A stretch of DNA of 64,000 bases from positions 42,848 to 106,847 of the forward strand of contig DATARD010000019.1 of the NCBI GenBank assembly GCA_036264355.1, read 5' to 3'. A program made the position numbers and the translations under genes. Positions 43,414-52,213 of the stretch are shown one piece after another; position 1 is the stretch's first letter, and each line of letters begins with the position of its first letter. Source of the stretch: UBA5704 sp036264355 (GTDB lineage Bacteria; Acidobacteriota; Thermoanaerobaculia; Multivoradales; UBA5704). The notes beneath the pieces were generated by a model. That model did no database searches and was not told where the DNA came from. It saw nothing but the letters and a program-made list of their open reading frames with translations.

Positions 43414-44887
43414 TCATGGCTCGAAGTGCAGATCCGGGTTGTGCTGCGCGCGGCGCAGGTACTCGGACAGCTTCCGCGCCAGCTCGACCGTGGCCCGTTC
43501 CTGCTCGGCGGCCTCCTGGAAGAGGATCACAGCAGCGAGCGCCTCGCGGTGGACCCTCTGTGCCTTGAAGACCGCGACGATCTGACGAGAGAGTCGCTTG
43601 ACCTCGACCGTCCGACCCTGTCGGAGATACAGCTTGGCAAGGTCCAGGCAGGCCTGGGCGGCATCGAAAGCGATCGCGAGAGCCACGAGCTCTCCCGCGA
43701 CGGCTTCCAAGTCCGCCACCGCTTCGGCCAGATCTCCCCGCCCCCCTGCAAGCTTCCCCCGGAGCCAGCGGCATCTCAAGAGATCTAACCCGTTGCCAAG
43801 ATCGAGCGCCAGCCTCCTCACCGTTGGTAGCTGCTCCTCGGCTTCGGCGTAACGTTCGGCATCACAAAGGCAGGCCGCGAGGTTGAACTCCAAACCGAAC
43901 CGAGTTCGTAGATCGCCCCGGATTTCCACGAGGGGGCGCGCCTGTTTGAGAGCTTCGATCGCTTCTTGCCAGTCACCCATCTGCTCCAAGGTTGCCGATT
44001 TCTTCAACAGGAGGTGCACAGTGACCTCCTCGGACTTGCTCGCATCCAGGGCCTGTTCGATGAGATCCAGGGACTCTTCGAACCGTCCCTGGTGCCGCCG
44101 CAGGGAGGCTTTGAGATCGAGCAGCCGCGTGCCGTCGAGGATCAGCCCCGGGTCCGCCACGGCGCCGGCCTTCCAGAGGCGGTCGGACTGGAGGAAGGAC
44201 TGGTCGGAGGCCGGAAAGTCGCCTTTGACCCGCTCCGCGTTGGCGAAAAAGCCACAACAGATGCCGCCGACGCGCGAGCGCCACGCTTCGCTTCCCGGCG
44301 TCAGCTCGGCCATGCGCACGGCCAGCCGGGCGAGATCCAGCGCCGCGTCCGCATCGTGGGCCGCGAGCTTCGCGCTCGCGAAGGCCGTGCGCTCGGCGAG
44401 CGCCCAGGGGCGCCAGGCCTCCTGCTCCTCCACCAGCCGCCACCGCTCCTCGGGCGGCTTCTTCATCAGATCCTTGAACAGCGCTTCGGCTTCCCGTCTG
44501 CACACCCGCGCCTTCTCCTCGCGCAGGTCCTGGACGAGCGTGTCGAACGTCGCGTCGAACACGGCCACGGCTTCGAGAGCCGCCGCGCCCTGGAGCGTCC
44601 GGGCTTCGTCCGGCGTGGGCTCGACCGGCGACACGGCAGTGGGCGCGGGAGGGCGCATCAGGTCGGCGCAGAAGAGCGCGGTGTCGACCTGCTCCGGCAG
44701 ACGGCGGTCCAGAGCGGCGAACAGCGTCCCCATCGTCTCGGCGTCCGGCGCGCGAATGCTTTTCGAGGATCGAGATGTCCTCGATGCCGGACCTCTCCGA
44801 CAGCTCCTTCTGGGTGATGTCCTCGGCCAGGCGCGCATAGCTCAGGGCGAGGCTCCTCCGCGGACGCGGCTTCTTCTCTTCGCTCAC
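43414..44887 (-). CDS. HTH-TPR-like regulatory protein, interrupted by a frameshift
   Basis: Two overlapping frames together make one gene. The first, from GTG 44887 behind a strong AAGGAGGGG site, encodes MSEEKKPRPRRSLALSYARL and an HTH (ITQKELSERSGIEDISILEK). Around 44758-44775 the reading must shift (+1 or -2) at a CGAAAAGCATT stretch to reach RAPDAETMGTLFAALDRRL, which continues for over 450 residues of helical, TPR-like repeats to the stop at 43414 (for example LDLKASLRRHQGRFEESLDL, GDWQEAIEALKQA, ERYAEAEEQL). The join restores the usual HTH ending. It is either a true inactivating mutation, a sequencing error in the A run, or slippage. Its job would be transcription regulation with protein-protein contacts. 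Confidence 0.65.
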
Positions 44888-45053
44888 CAAGAGGCCCCTC
44901 CTTTCATGGGCTACTGAAGAAACAAGTGCGCGCGCCCCTCCGAACGTGACAAAGAACGAGAACTGCGGAAAAAATCATGAACCGACCCGCGAGCCGGCAG
45001 CATTGGGCGAGCGCCGGTTGGCATCGGCGCGCCCGCCCTCTAGCCTGCGGTGC

Positions 45054-45641
45054 ATGGCCGATCCCGAGATCCCGACCCTGGAGACGGAGCGCCTCCTGCT
45101 GCGCCCCTTGCGCGACAACGACCTCGACGACTACGCCGCGCTGTGCGCGGACGAGGAGGTGGCGCGCTTCCTGGTCCGCGGGACCTTCAACCGGGAGCAG
45201 GCCTGGCGGATCCTGGCCTTCCTCGTAGGGCACTGGAAGCTCCGCGGCTGCGGCATGTGGGCCGTGGAGGAGAAGGAGACCGGCGCGTTCGCCGGACAGA
45301 TCGGCTTCGCCGATCCGGTGGGCTGGCCGGGCTTCGAGCTGGCCTGGATGCTCGCACGGCGCTTCTGGGGACGCGGCTACGCCACCGAGGGCGCCGCGGC
45401 CTCCCTGGCCCACGCGTTCACCGTGCTGGACAAGGAGCGCGTCATCAGCCTCATCCACCCGGGGAACCACGCCTCCCGCCGCGTCGCCGAGCGCCTCGGC
45501 GAGAGCCCGCAAGGCCGGACCGAGCTCCAGGGGAAGGAGCGTCTGATCTACGGAATCGACCGCCACGACACGCCGCTCTGGCATAGGATGGTGGGGTGTC
45601 TGAAGCCCTGCTCCGCACCGTCACCGCCACCCGCTATGTGA
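45054..45641 (+). CDS. GNAT-family N-acetyltransferase (RimJ/RimL-like)
   Basis: The 195-residue protein opens with the typical TLETERLLLRPLRDNDLDDYAAL strand-helix of the RimJ/RimL branch. Its acetyl-CoA loop region reads RFWGRGYATEGAAASLAHAF, followed by ISLIHPGNHASRRVAERLG. It would acetylate an amino group on a protein, peptide or small molecule. The ATG at 45054 matches the family start. Its last 46 bases overlap the following HipA-like gene, which suggests a coupled operon. It has no signal peptide. Confidence 0.9.
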   Translation: MADPEIPTLETERLLLRPLRDNDLDDYAALCADEEVARFLVRGTFNREQAWRILAFLVGHWKLRGCGMWAVEEKETGAFAGQIGFADPVGWPGFELAWMLARRFWGRGYATEGAAASLAHAFTVLDKERVISLIHPGNHASRRVAERLGESPQGRTELQGKERLIYGIDRHDTPLWHRMVGCLKPCSAPSPPPAM

Positions 45642-46384
45642 CGCCGCTGCGCGAAGGCGGCTCGCTGCCCGCCATCGTCGAGGCGGACGACCTGGGTTTC
45701 TACGTGCTCAAGTTCCGCGGCGCCGGCCAGGGTCCCCTGGCGCTGGTCGCCGAGCTGCTCGCCGGCGAGATCGGCCGCGCCCTCGGGATCAAAATCCCCG
45801 AGCTGGTGTTCATGGAGGTCGACGCGGCGCTCGGGCGCAACGAGCCGGACCCCGAGATCCGCGAGCTGTTGCGCGCCAGCGTCGGCCTGAATCTCGCGCT
45901 CGACTATCTGCCCGGCTCCGCGACGTTCGATCCCGCGGCCGACCGCGCCGCCGCGGACGTCGCGTCGAGCATCGTGTGGCTCGACGCCTTCGTCACCAAC
46001 GTCGACCGCACGCCGCGCAACGCCAACCTCCTCTGGTGGCACAAGACGCTGTACTGCATCGACCACGGCGCCGCGCTCTACTTCCACCACAACTGGCCGA
46101 GCCGGGAGACGATGGCGGAGAGCCGTTTCCCCGCCATCCGCGACCATGTCCTCCTGCGTTGGGCGGACCGGATCGCCGAGACCGACGCCCGCCTGCGCCC
46201 GCTCCTGGACGAAGCCTTCTTCACCCGCCTGGCGGCGCAGATCCCGGACGATTGGCTGCTGCCGGAGCCGGGCTCGACACCCGAAGCCCGGCGCGCCGGC
46301 TACGTCGAATTCCTCACCAGGCGGCTCGCCGCCGCGTCATCCTTCGTCGAGGAGGCGGTCCATGCCCGAGCGCACCTCCTTTGA
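45596..46384 (+). CDS. HipA-like kinase-fold protein (HipA_2 family)
   Basis: The 262-residue protein begins with GTG at 45596, seven bases after AGGA. It fits the HipA_2 family: an N-terminal part with FYVLKFRGAGQGPLALVAEL, and the kinase-like core FVTNVDRTPRNANLLWW followed by YCIDHGAALYFH, which correspond to the catalytic loop and metal-binding Asp of HipA kinases. It lacks the separate N-subdomain of full HipA toxins. It overlaps the next gene (DUF3037) by 23 bases, a pairing commonly seen for this family. The biological role of the pair is not established; a toxin-like or regulatory kinase is an inference. Confidence 0.8.
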   Translation: MSEALLRTVTATRYVTPLREGGSLPAIVEADDLGFYVLKFRGAGQGPLALVAELLAGEIGRALGIKIPELVFMEVDAALGRNEPDPEIRELLRASVGLNLALDYLPGSATFDPAADRAAADVASSIVWLDAFVTNVDRTPRNANLLWWHKTLYCIDHGAALYFHHNWPSRETMAESRFPAIRDHVLLRWADRIAETDARLRPLLDEAFFTRLAAQIPDDWLLPEPGSTPEARRAGYVEFLTRRLAAASSFVEEAVHARAHLL

Positions 46385-46751
46385 CTACGCCGTCATCCGG
46401 GTGGTGCCGCGCGTCGAGCGCGGCGAGCTCATCAACGCCGGGGTGATCCTCTTCTGTCTCAAAAAAGACTTCCTCCGCGCCAAGGTCGAGGTCAACGAGC
46501 CGCGCCTGCGCGCCCTCTGGCCCGAGGTCGACCTCGACCTCGTCCGCCAGCACCTCGAAGCGATCCCCCGCATCTGCGACGGCACCCCGGACGCCGGCCC
46601 GATCGGCAAGCTCTCCCTCCGCGAGCGTTTCCACTGGCTCGTCGCCCCGCGCAGCACCATCATCCAGGTCTCCCCCGTCCACTCCGGCCTCTGCGATCAC
46701 CCGGAGCAGGCGCTCGACGAGCTGTTCCGGCAGGCGGTGCGGCTGCCGTAA
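46362..46751 (+). CDS. DUF3037 family protein, partner of the HipA-like gene
   Basis: The 129-residue protein contains SFDYAVIRVVPRVERGELIN and AGVILFC, the N-terminal signature of DUF3037, and SLRERFHWLVAPRSTIIQ towards the end. The ATG at 46362 lies inside the 3' end of the HipA-like gene and has GAGGAGG upstream. No enzymatic motif is visible. Its constant place beside HipA_2 genes suggests it works with or restrains that protein. Confidence 0.85.
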   Translation: MPERTSFDYAVIRVVPRVERGELINAGVILFCLKKDFLRAKVEVNEPRLRALWPEVDLDLVRQHLEAIPRICDGTPDAGPIGKLSLRERFHWLVAPRSTIIQVSPVHSGLCDHPEQALDELFRQAVRLP

Positions 46752-46757
46752 TCTTCG

Positions 46758-46787
46758 TTACCAAGGGAGGCTCACCCCTGGTATACT
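46758..46787 (+). promoter_or_regulatory. Sigma70-type promoter for the small-protein/S41 operon
   Basis: TTACCA (46758-46763) and TATACT (46782-46787) are separated by 18 bases, and TGG directly before TATACT gives an extended -10. It sits right after the DUF3037 stop and 35 bases before the ATG of the next gene, so transcription should start near 46794. The -35 matches four of six consensus bases and the -10 five of six, unusually good for such GC-rich DNA. Confidence 0.6.
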
Positions 46788-46821
46788 GGGGTCGGAGAGC
46801 AGAGCAGTCAGGAGGCTCGCG

Positions 46822-47058
46822 ATGGCCAAGACGACAGAAGGCAGCACCCCGGCGAAGAATGGTAACGCCAAGGCGCGCAAAACCACCAAGCGCAAGATCA
46901 TCAAGGCTTTGAAATCACCCAGCGCGCGGCTAAAGGAGATGGTCTCGGAGTTCGGGACAGAACAGATGTCGCCTGTTCAGCGCGCGGCAGCCGTCAACAA
47001 GAACATCGGCAAGAGCCAGCCATTGCACGATTTCCTGGCGAGTATCGGCTGGCGGTAG
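46822..47058 (+). CDS. Small basic protein of unknown function
   Basis: The 78-residue protein has a Lys/Thr-rich N-terminal half (ARKTTKRKIIKALKSPSARL) and an amphipathic C-terminal half ending FLASIGWR. The ATG has a good site (AGGAGG, 7 bases away) and a recognisable promoter upstream. The basic half could bind nucleic acid or act as a targeting tail. No family is recognised. Its stop is three bases before the start of the S41-like protease gene, so the two are almost certainly translated together. Confidence 0.7.
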   Translation: MAKTTEGSTPAKNGNAKARKTTKRKIIKALKSPSARLKEMVSEFGTEQMSPVQRAAAVNKNIGKSQPLHDFLASIGWR

Positions 47059-47061
47059 CTG

Positions 47062-48888
47062 GTGGCAGGAGTGCTGAGCGCCGCGGACCGGCAGCGACTC
47101 GTTGACCAGGCGCTGGCGCTCATCGAGCATCTCTACGTCCACCTCCCCTTGAAGCGTGCAATGCACGCGGTGGATCCTCTCCAGCGCCTCAAGCTCCTCA
47201 AGCATCGATCCGCAAGCTTGTCAGAGTCAGACTTCCATGCCGAGCTGATCTCAATCTTCACCCGGCTGAGGGATCTCCACACCATCTACATCCTCCCACA
47301 GCCTCTCCAATCCCTGATCGCGTACCTGCCCTTTCGGATGGACGAATTTTTCGAGGGGGACGAGCAGCGCTACATGGTCACCGAGGTCAAACCCGGCTCG
47401 GAAAACGCAACCTTCAAGCAAGGAGTCCTCGTCACTCACTGGAACGGCGTCCCCATCCACCGTGCCGTGGAGATCAACGCAGATCGTGAAGCCGGCAGCA
47501 ACCTGGATGCGCGGCACGCCCGGGGCCTGGAGTCCATGACGATCCGGCCCCTGGCCATGTCCTTGCCGCCGGACGAGGTGTGGGTGGTCGTCACCTACCA
47601 GGTGGGCGGAAGTGTCCGGAAAAGACAATTCAAGTGGCAGGTGTTCGAGCGCGTGCCGGGCGAGGGGCACGACCCGTTGGCCGCCGCGGGCGACCTGGGC
47701 TTCGTCCTCGGCCTCGACGCCAAGGCCGAGCTCGAACGGCAGGCCCGCAAGCTTCTCTTCGCCCCAGAAGCGGTCGAAATCGTCCGGCGTGTCCAGCGCC
47801 AGACCGAGCCCGTTCCGAGCAGCGGCCCCGTGGCGGCGGCTCCGGTGAATTTCACCACCGTCAGCAAGCTGCCGGACATCTTCTCCTTCCGCACGGTCAA
47901 CACGCCGTCCGGGCAGTTCGGATACGTCCGCATCCACACCTTCTACGTCCTGGACGACACCGTCTTCGTCGAGGAATTCATCCGCATCCTCGGTCTGATC
48001 CCACAAAGCGGCTTGATCCTCGACGTGCGCGGCAACGGTGGCGGCAACATCCTGGCGGGCGAGCGCCTGCTCCAGCTCTTGACGCCGCAACCGATCGACC
48101 CCGAGCGGTTCTACTTCATCAATTCCGCTTTGACCCTGCGTCTTTGCGAAGCCGACGAGTCCCTGGCGGCATGGCGGGAATCCATCTCTCAGGCCGTCGA
48201 AACCGGCGCGGCCTTCTCGCATGGCTTTTCCCTCCGTCCCGTGGATCGGTACAACGACATCGGTCAGACGTATCAGGGACCGGTGGTCCTGGTCACCGAC
48301 GCCCGGTGCTACAGCACGACGGACATCTTCAGCGCCGGATTCCAGGACCACGGGATCGGCAAGATCCTCGGCACCACCGGCAAGACCGGCGCCGGCGGCG
48401 CCAATGTCTGGGATCACAGCTTGCTGCTGAGCATGCTCTCCGGTGGGGACACTCCGTTCAAGCCGCTGCCGCAGAAGGCGTCGTTCCGCGTCGCCGTCCG
48501 CCGGTGCACCCGGGTCGGCAAACGTTCCGGCGAGCTGGTCGAAGACCTCGGAGTCATCGCCGACGCGATCCATCGCATCACCCGGAGCGACCTCCTGAAC
48601 GGTAGCATCGACCTAATCAACCGGGCCGGAGAGATGCTCGCGACGATGGACATCCAGACGGTCACCGCCAAAGTGCAGAGCGCTGCCGCGCCGGTGAAGG
48701 TGGACGTCACGACAAAAAACGTCAACCGTCTGGACCTCTATCTCAACGCCCGCCCGCAACGCACCTTCGACGTGACCGACGGCACTACCTCGATCGAGCT
48801 GCCTCCCCTGGCCGGAGGCTCGAGCTCGGTCGAGCTGCGCGGCTTCCGCAACGACCAACTGGTGACGAGCACGCGCGTCCGTTTGTAG
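47062..48888 (+). CDS. S41-family (C-terminal processing) peptidase-like protein, cytoplasmic
   Basis: The 608-residue protein carries the S41 core in its middle: LILDVRGNGGGN near 318, then ARCYSTTDIFSAGF with the probable nucleophile Ser418, and GTTGKTGAGG with a candidate general-base Lys441. That is 23 residues downstream, close to CtpA spacing. The N-terminal half includes a PDZ-like stretch (TEVKPGSENATFKQGVLVTHWNGVPI). The C-terminal 100 residues look like a separate beta-rich domain. Unlike most S41 enzymes there is no signal peptide or membrane helix, so it should act inside the cell. It starts with GTG three bases after the small basic gene. Confidence 0.85.
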   Translation: MAGVLSAADRQRLVDQALALIEHLYVHLPLKRAMHAVDPLQRLKLLKHRSASLSESDFHAELISIFTRLRDLHTIYILPQPLQSLIAYLPFRMDEFFEGDEQRYMVTEVKPGSENATFKQGVLVTHWNGVPIHRAVEINADREAGSNLDARHARGLESMTIRPLAMSLPPDEVWVVVTYQVGGSVRKRQFKWQVFERVPGEGHDPLAAAGDLGFVLGLDAKAELERQARKLLFAPEAVEIVRRVQRQTEPVPSSGPVAAAPVNFTTVSKLPDIFSFRTVNTPSGQFGYVRIHTFYVLDDTVFVEEFIRILGLIPQSGLILDVRGNGGGNILAGERLLQLLTPQPIDPERFYFINSALTLRLCEADESLAAWRESISQAVETGAAFSHGFSLRPVDRYNDIGQTYQGPVVLVTDARCYSTTDIFSAGFQDHGIGKILGTTGKTGAGGANVWDHSLLLSMLSGGDTPFKPLPQKASFRVAVRRCTRVGKRSGELVEDLGVIADAIHRITRSDLLNGSIDLINRAGEMLATMDIQTVTAKVQSAAAPVKVDVTTKNVNRLDLYLNARPQRTFDVTDGTTSIELPPLAGGSSSVELRGFRNDQLVTSTRVRL

Positions 48889-48901
48889 GAGGCTCCAGAC
48901 C

Positions 48902-49144
48902 ATGGCACGCGGCTGGGAAAGCAAATCCGTAGAATCTCAGATCGAGGACGCCGACCGCCGCTCGCAGCGCGGGGACTCGCTCACCCCCGAAGAGCGCGAG
49001 CGGCAGCAGAAGCGCGCCGGTCTCGAGCTCTCCCGGCGGCGCGTCCTCGCCGACATCGCGGCGGCCCGCTCCGACGTCCGCCGCGCCTCGCTGGAGCAGG
49101 CGCTGGCTTTTCTGAACGCCGAGATCAGGAAGCTCGAATCCTGA
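48902..49144 (+). CDS. Small helical protein of unknown function
   Basis: The 80-residue protein is almost wholly charged helix (SQIEDADRRSQRGDSLTPEE, then ASLEQALAFLNAEIRKLES), likely forming a coiled coil. AGGAGG is placed well before its ATG, and it follows the protease gene by 13 bases on the same strand, so it completes a three-gene operon. No enzymatic motif or known family is recognised. It could be a substrate, adaptor or regulator of the protease. Confidence 0.7.
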   Translation: MARGWESKSVESQIEDADRRSQRGDSLTPEERERQQKRAGLELSRRRVLADIAAARSDVRRASLEQALAFLNAEIRKLES

Positions 49145-49156
49145 TTCTTCGCCCCC

Positions 49157-51535
49157 TCACGGCAACCGCAACACCAGCAACGTCTGATCATCCTCGCGCG
49201 GTTGATTCCCCGTGAAGCGGGCGAGGTCGGCGAGGACGCCGTCGCGCAGGGCCTCGACGCCGTGCTCGGCGTAGCGGGAGAGGCTCTCCTCCAGACGCTC
49301 GAAGCCGTACATCTCGTCGCTGTGGCTCGACTTCGCCTCGACCAGGCCGTCGCTGAACAGGAACAGGGTATCGCCCGGATCGAGGCACGCCCTCTGCGGC
49401 ACCACCGCCAGAGAGTTGCGGACCCCCAGAGGATAGGCGATCGATTCGAGCGTCTGCACCTTGCCGCCCGGCGTCACGCGGTAGGGATAGAGGTGGCCGG
49501 CGCTGGCATAGACCAGCTCGCGGCGCCGCGGATCGAGGAGCAGATAGCAGAGGGTGGTGAGCAGGCGCTTGCGCGCCGTCTGATGGACCATCCGATTCAG
49601 CGTGGTGAACACCGCCTGGACCTCGGGATCGAACGTCACCTGCACCGCCAGGGCCGACTTGGCCATCGACATCACCAGGCCGCTCGACACGCCGTGCCCC
49701 GCCACGTCGCCCACCGCCACCGCCAGGCGGCCGTCCTCCAGCGCCAGCACGTCATAGAAGTCGCCGCCCACCTCCGAAGCGGGAAGATAGGCATGGGCGA
49801 TCTCCACCCCCTGGAGGCGCGGCGGCAGGTCGGGGAGGATCGAGCTCTGGATGCCCCGCGCGGTCTCCAATTCCACCCGCTGCCGCTCCCGCTCGGCGAT
49901 GCGCCGCACGTGCGGCGGAATGTCTTCGTAGCGGTAGACGAACTCCCGGCGGCTGCGCAGCGCGCCGACGCTCGCGAGGAGCGGCGCCGCCAGGATCACC
50001 AGGGCGAGCGCGCCGTTGACCCGCAGGCTCGCATCGTCCGCCAGCAGGAGCGGCCAGACGAAGAGAAGCGCCTCCGCCACCGCTCCGGCCATCAGCACGG
50101 TCAACAGGTCGTAGGCGAGAAACAGCAGCACCGGCACCACGGCGAAGGCCATGCTGGCCGCCAGGCCCCAGCCGAAAGGCACCGCGACCACCGCCGGAAA
50201 GAGGAGCACGCCGCCCACCAGCACGCCGGCGAGCGCTCCCGCCGCACGGCCGAGGCGTTGCGCCACCAGCGGCACCAGGCAGAGCATCACGGCGAGGAAG
50301 GCGGGGAAGCTGCCGGCGAGCCAGCGCGCCGCCATTCCCAGCCCCGGCCAGCCGCCGGAGGCGGGCAGGATCTCCGTGATCAGCGGCGAGGCGCCCAGAC
50401 GGCGCAGGCCGACCAGCAGGACGACGAAGGCTCCGGCCAGGGCGCATCCCGCCGCCGCGCCGCGCAACGCCGAGCGCGCCACCGTCGCGTTCGACCAGTC
50501 CCCCTGGAACAGCGCGTCGAACGCCGCCAGCTTCGGCCCCCAGCGCTCGCGGCACACCGACTCCCCCACCGACCAGGCGAAGAACGCCAGCAGGCAGGTG
50601 GGGAGGACCTGGAACATCATCAAGGCCAAACCGACGATCCACGACGTCTGCTCGCGGCTGGCGAACCCGAAGCTGTCCCCCTGCGAGGCCGAGCGCACGA
50701 CCAGCAGCACGAACACCAGGGCGGACACCGCCACGAGAAGCAGGATCTGCGCGCCGCGGCGGACGCCGATCTCCCCCTCGTGATAGCGCTTGAGAAAGGG
50801 AAACGCCAGCAACAGCATGACGAACATGGCGAGGATCAAACGCCCGAAACCGACGAACTGCAGGCTCTGCAGGGCCTGTTGCTGCTCCCGCTGCCGCGGA
50901 TCGTCCATCCAGGGCTCGAAGCCGGCCAGGCGGTCACCGGCGAAGATCACCTGAACGCCATGCGCGATCCCGCCGGGCGTGGCGCCGCGGTCGCGGTAGC
51001 GCACGGTGAGGTCGGTGCGGGCGTCGAGCTGCTCGCCGCGCAGCTCCGGCGTGCCGAAGCGCGCCAGGTCGATCCCTTGGGCGGCGAGGAACGCGTCGGC
51101 GCGGTCGCGGGCGGCCCGCGGCGTGATGGTCGGCGTCTGCTCCTGCGGACCGAGCCGCAGGCGCAGAGCGATCAGATCGCCGGACAGCGAGATCCGCGCC
51201 AGGTAGGTCCAGTCGTCGCGCAGGGCGCCGCGCGGATAGACCACCACCTGCCAGCCCACCACCTCCTGCCGCAGCGCCGAAGCCGCGCCGCCCGGCACTG
51301 TGTCCAGCCGCCGCTCCAGCGCCGGATTCGAGGCGAGAGACACCACCAGATAGGGATCGCGCACCGGCTCGCCGAGATCGCGCAGCCGTTCGAGCGCGAT
51401 CGCCACCGCCTCGTCGCTGGAGATCGTCCAATGCCGGGGAAGGAACGGAAAGGCACGAGGGTAGAGCACGGCCAGGAGCACAACCCCGGCCACGCCCGCC
51501 ACCACCCACAGGATGAGACCGCGTCCCCGTTTCAT
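49157..51535 (-). CDS. Membrane-bound SpoIIE-type PP2C serine/threonine phosphatase
   Basis: The 792-residue protein has an N-terminal membrane helix (LILWVVAGVAGVVLLAVLY) and an extracytoplasmic region of about 210 residues. A polytopic block of roughly eight helices follows (about 250-545). A cytoplasmic SpoIIE/RsbU-type phosphatase forms the C-terminus (about 575-792). The phosphatase motifs are SEVGGDFYD near 588, GDVAGHG near 609, LLLDPRRRELVYASAGH and LFLFSDGLVEA. Such proteins dephosphorylate anti-sigma antagonists in partner-switching pathways. The N-terminal part would be the sensor. No anti-sigma or antagonist gene is next to it. It is convergent with the small helical gene, with 12 bases between stops. 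Confidence 0.9.
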   Translation of the reverse strand: MKRGRGLILWVVAGVAGVVLLAVLYPRAFPFLPRHWTISSDEAVAIALERLRDLGEPVRDPYLVVSLASNPALERRLDTVPGGAASALRQEVVGWQVVVYPRGALRDDWTYLARISLSGDLIALRLRLGPQEQTPTITPRAARDRADAFLAAQGIDLARFGTPELRGEQLDARTDLTVRYRDRGATPGGIAHGVQVIFAGDRLAGFEPWMDDPRQREQQQALQSLQFVGFGRLILAMFVMLLLAFPFLKRYHEGEIGVRRGAQILLLVAVSALVFVLLVVRSASQGDSFGFASREQTSWIVGLALMMFQVLPTCLLAFFAWSVGESVCRERWGPKLAAFDALFQGDWSNATVARSALRGAAAGCALAGAFVVLLVGLRRLGASPLITEILPASGGWPGLGMAARWLAGSFPAFLAVMLCLVPLVAQRLGRAAGALAGVLVGGVLLFPAVVAVPFGWGLAASMAFAVVPVLLFLAYDLLTVLMAGAVAEALLFVWPLLLADDASLRVNGALALVILAAPLLASVGALRSRREFVYRYEDIPPHVRRIAERERQRVELETARGIQSSILPDLPPRLQGVEIAHAYLPASEVGGDFYDVLALEDGRLAVAVGDVAGHGVSSGLVMSMAKSALAVQVTFDPEVQAVFTTLNRMVHQTARKRLLTTLCYLLLDPRRRELVYASAGHLYPYRVTPGGKVQTLESIAYPLGVRNSLAVVPQRACLDPGDTLFLFSDGLVEAKSSHSDEMYGFERLEESLSRYAEHGVEALRDGVLADLARFTGNQPREDDQTLLVLRLP

Positions 51536-51593
51536 TGCGTGCTGATTCTACCCCGGGTGGCGCCCCGGGCGAGGCGCCACCCTCTCCGGAGCG

Positions 51594-52103
51594 TCAGCCC
51601 TTGTTGAACCAGTACTTCACTTCGAAGCGCTTCGACTCGAAGACGATGTGGAATTCGACGTAGGCGCCGGAGATCCAGGTGGCGTGCGCGAAGATCTGCT
51701 TGATGTGGGCACCGCGCGCGGGTCCGTCGAGAACCCGGTAGTGGAGCTCCTCGCCCTGCGCCCAGACGGTCGCGGCCATCGGCTCCGGAGAGAGACCCGG
51801 CACTCGCAGACGCGCGCGGCCGGCATTCTCCAGCTCGATGACCAGCTCCGCGCTCCCCTCCAACTGCAAGAACTTGAACCGGCCTTCGAGGTGCAGGCGC
51901 TGCTGGGTCACTCCGGCGAGCTTGCCCGCCCCCACGGCGACGTGCACACCGCCTCCGACCCCAAAGAAAATGCCGCATCCCCGCCCTGCCGGTACATCCT
52001 TGGGAAAATGGCGCCGCATGTCCAACCCGGTGTTGGACAGCTCCAGCAGCTCCGCGATCTCGAGCAGGCTTTCCGACGAAACGAGCTTTTCCGTCACAGT
52101 CAT
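51594..52103 (-). CDS. Hypothetical protein, 169 residues
   Basis: No family is recognised. The protein begins with a helical segment (ESLLEIAELLELSNTGLDMR), has a Gly-rich stretch (GCGIFFGVGGGVHVAVGAGK), then alternates short hydrophobic strands and ends in AYVEFHIVFESKRFEVKYWF. It is probably a soluble mixed alpha/beta or beta-barrel protein without a signal peptide. The ATG at 52103 has GAGGAG upstream. It lies between the phosphatase and the AhpD-like gene on the same strand. Confidence 0.75.
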   Translation of the reverse strand: MTVTEKLVSSESLLEIAELLELSNTGLDMRRHFPKDVPAGRGCGIFFGVGGGVHVAVGAGKLAGVTQQRLHLEGRFKFLQLEGSAELVIELENAGRARLRVPGLSPEPMAATVWAQGEELHYRVLDGPARGAHIKQIFAHATWISGAYVEFHIVFESKRFEVKYWFNKG

Positions 52104-52213
52104 GGTCGTTCTCCTCTCTTGGGTCAGGTCCGGCGCCGGAGCGCCAGTGGGTTCATCCGACCTGGTGAAGGAGAACGGCGGAAAATTTCAGGGGATCGGA
52201 GAGTCCCTGCTCC

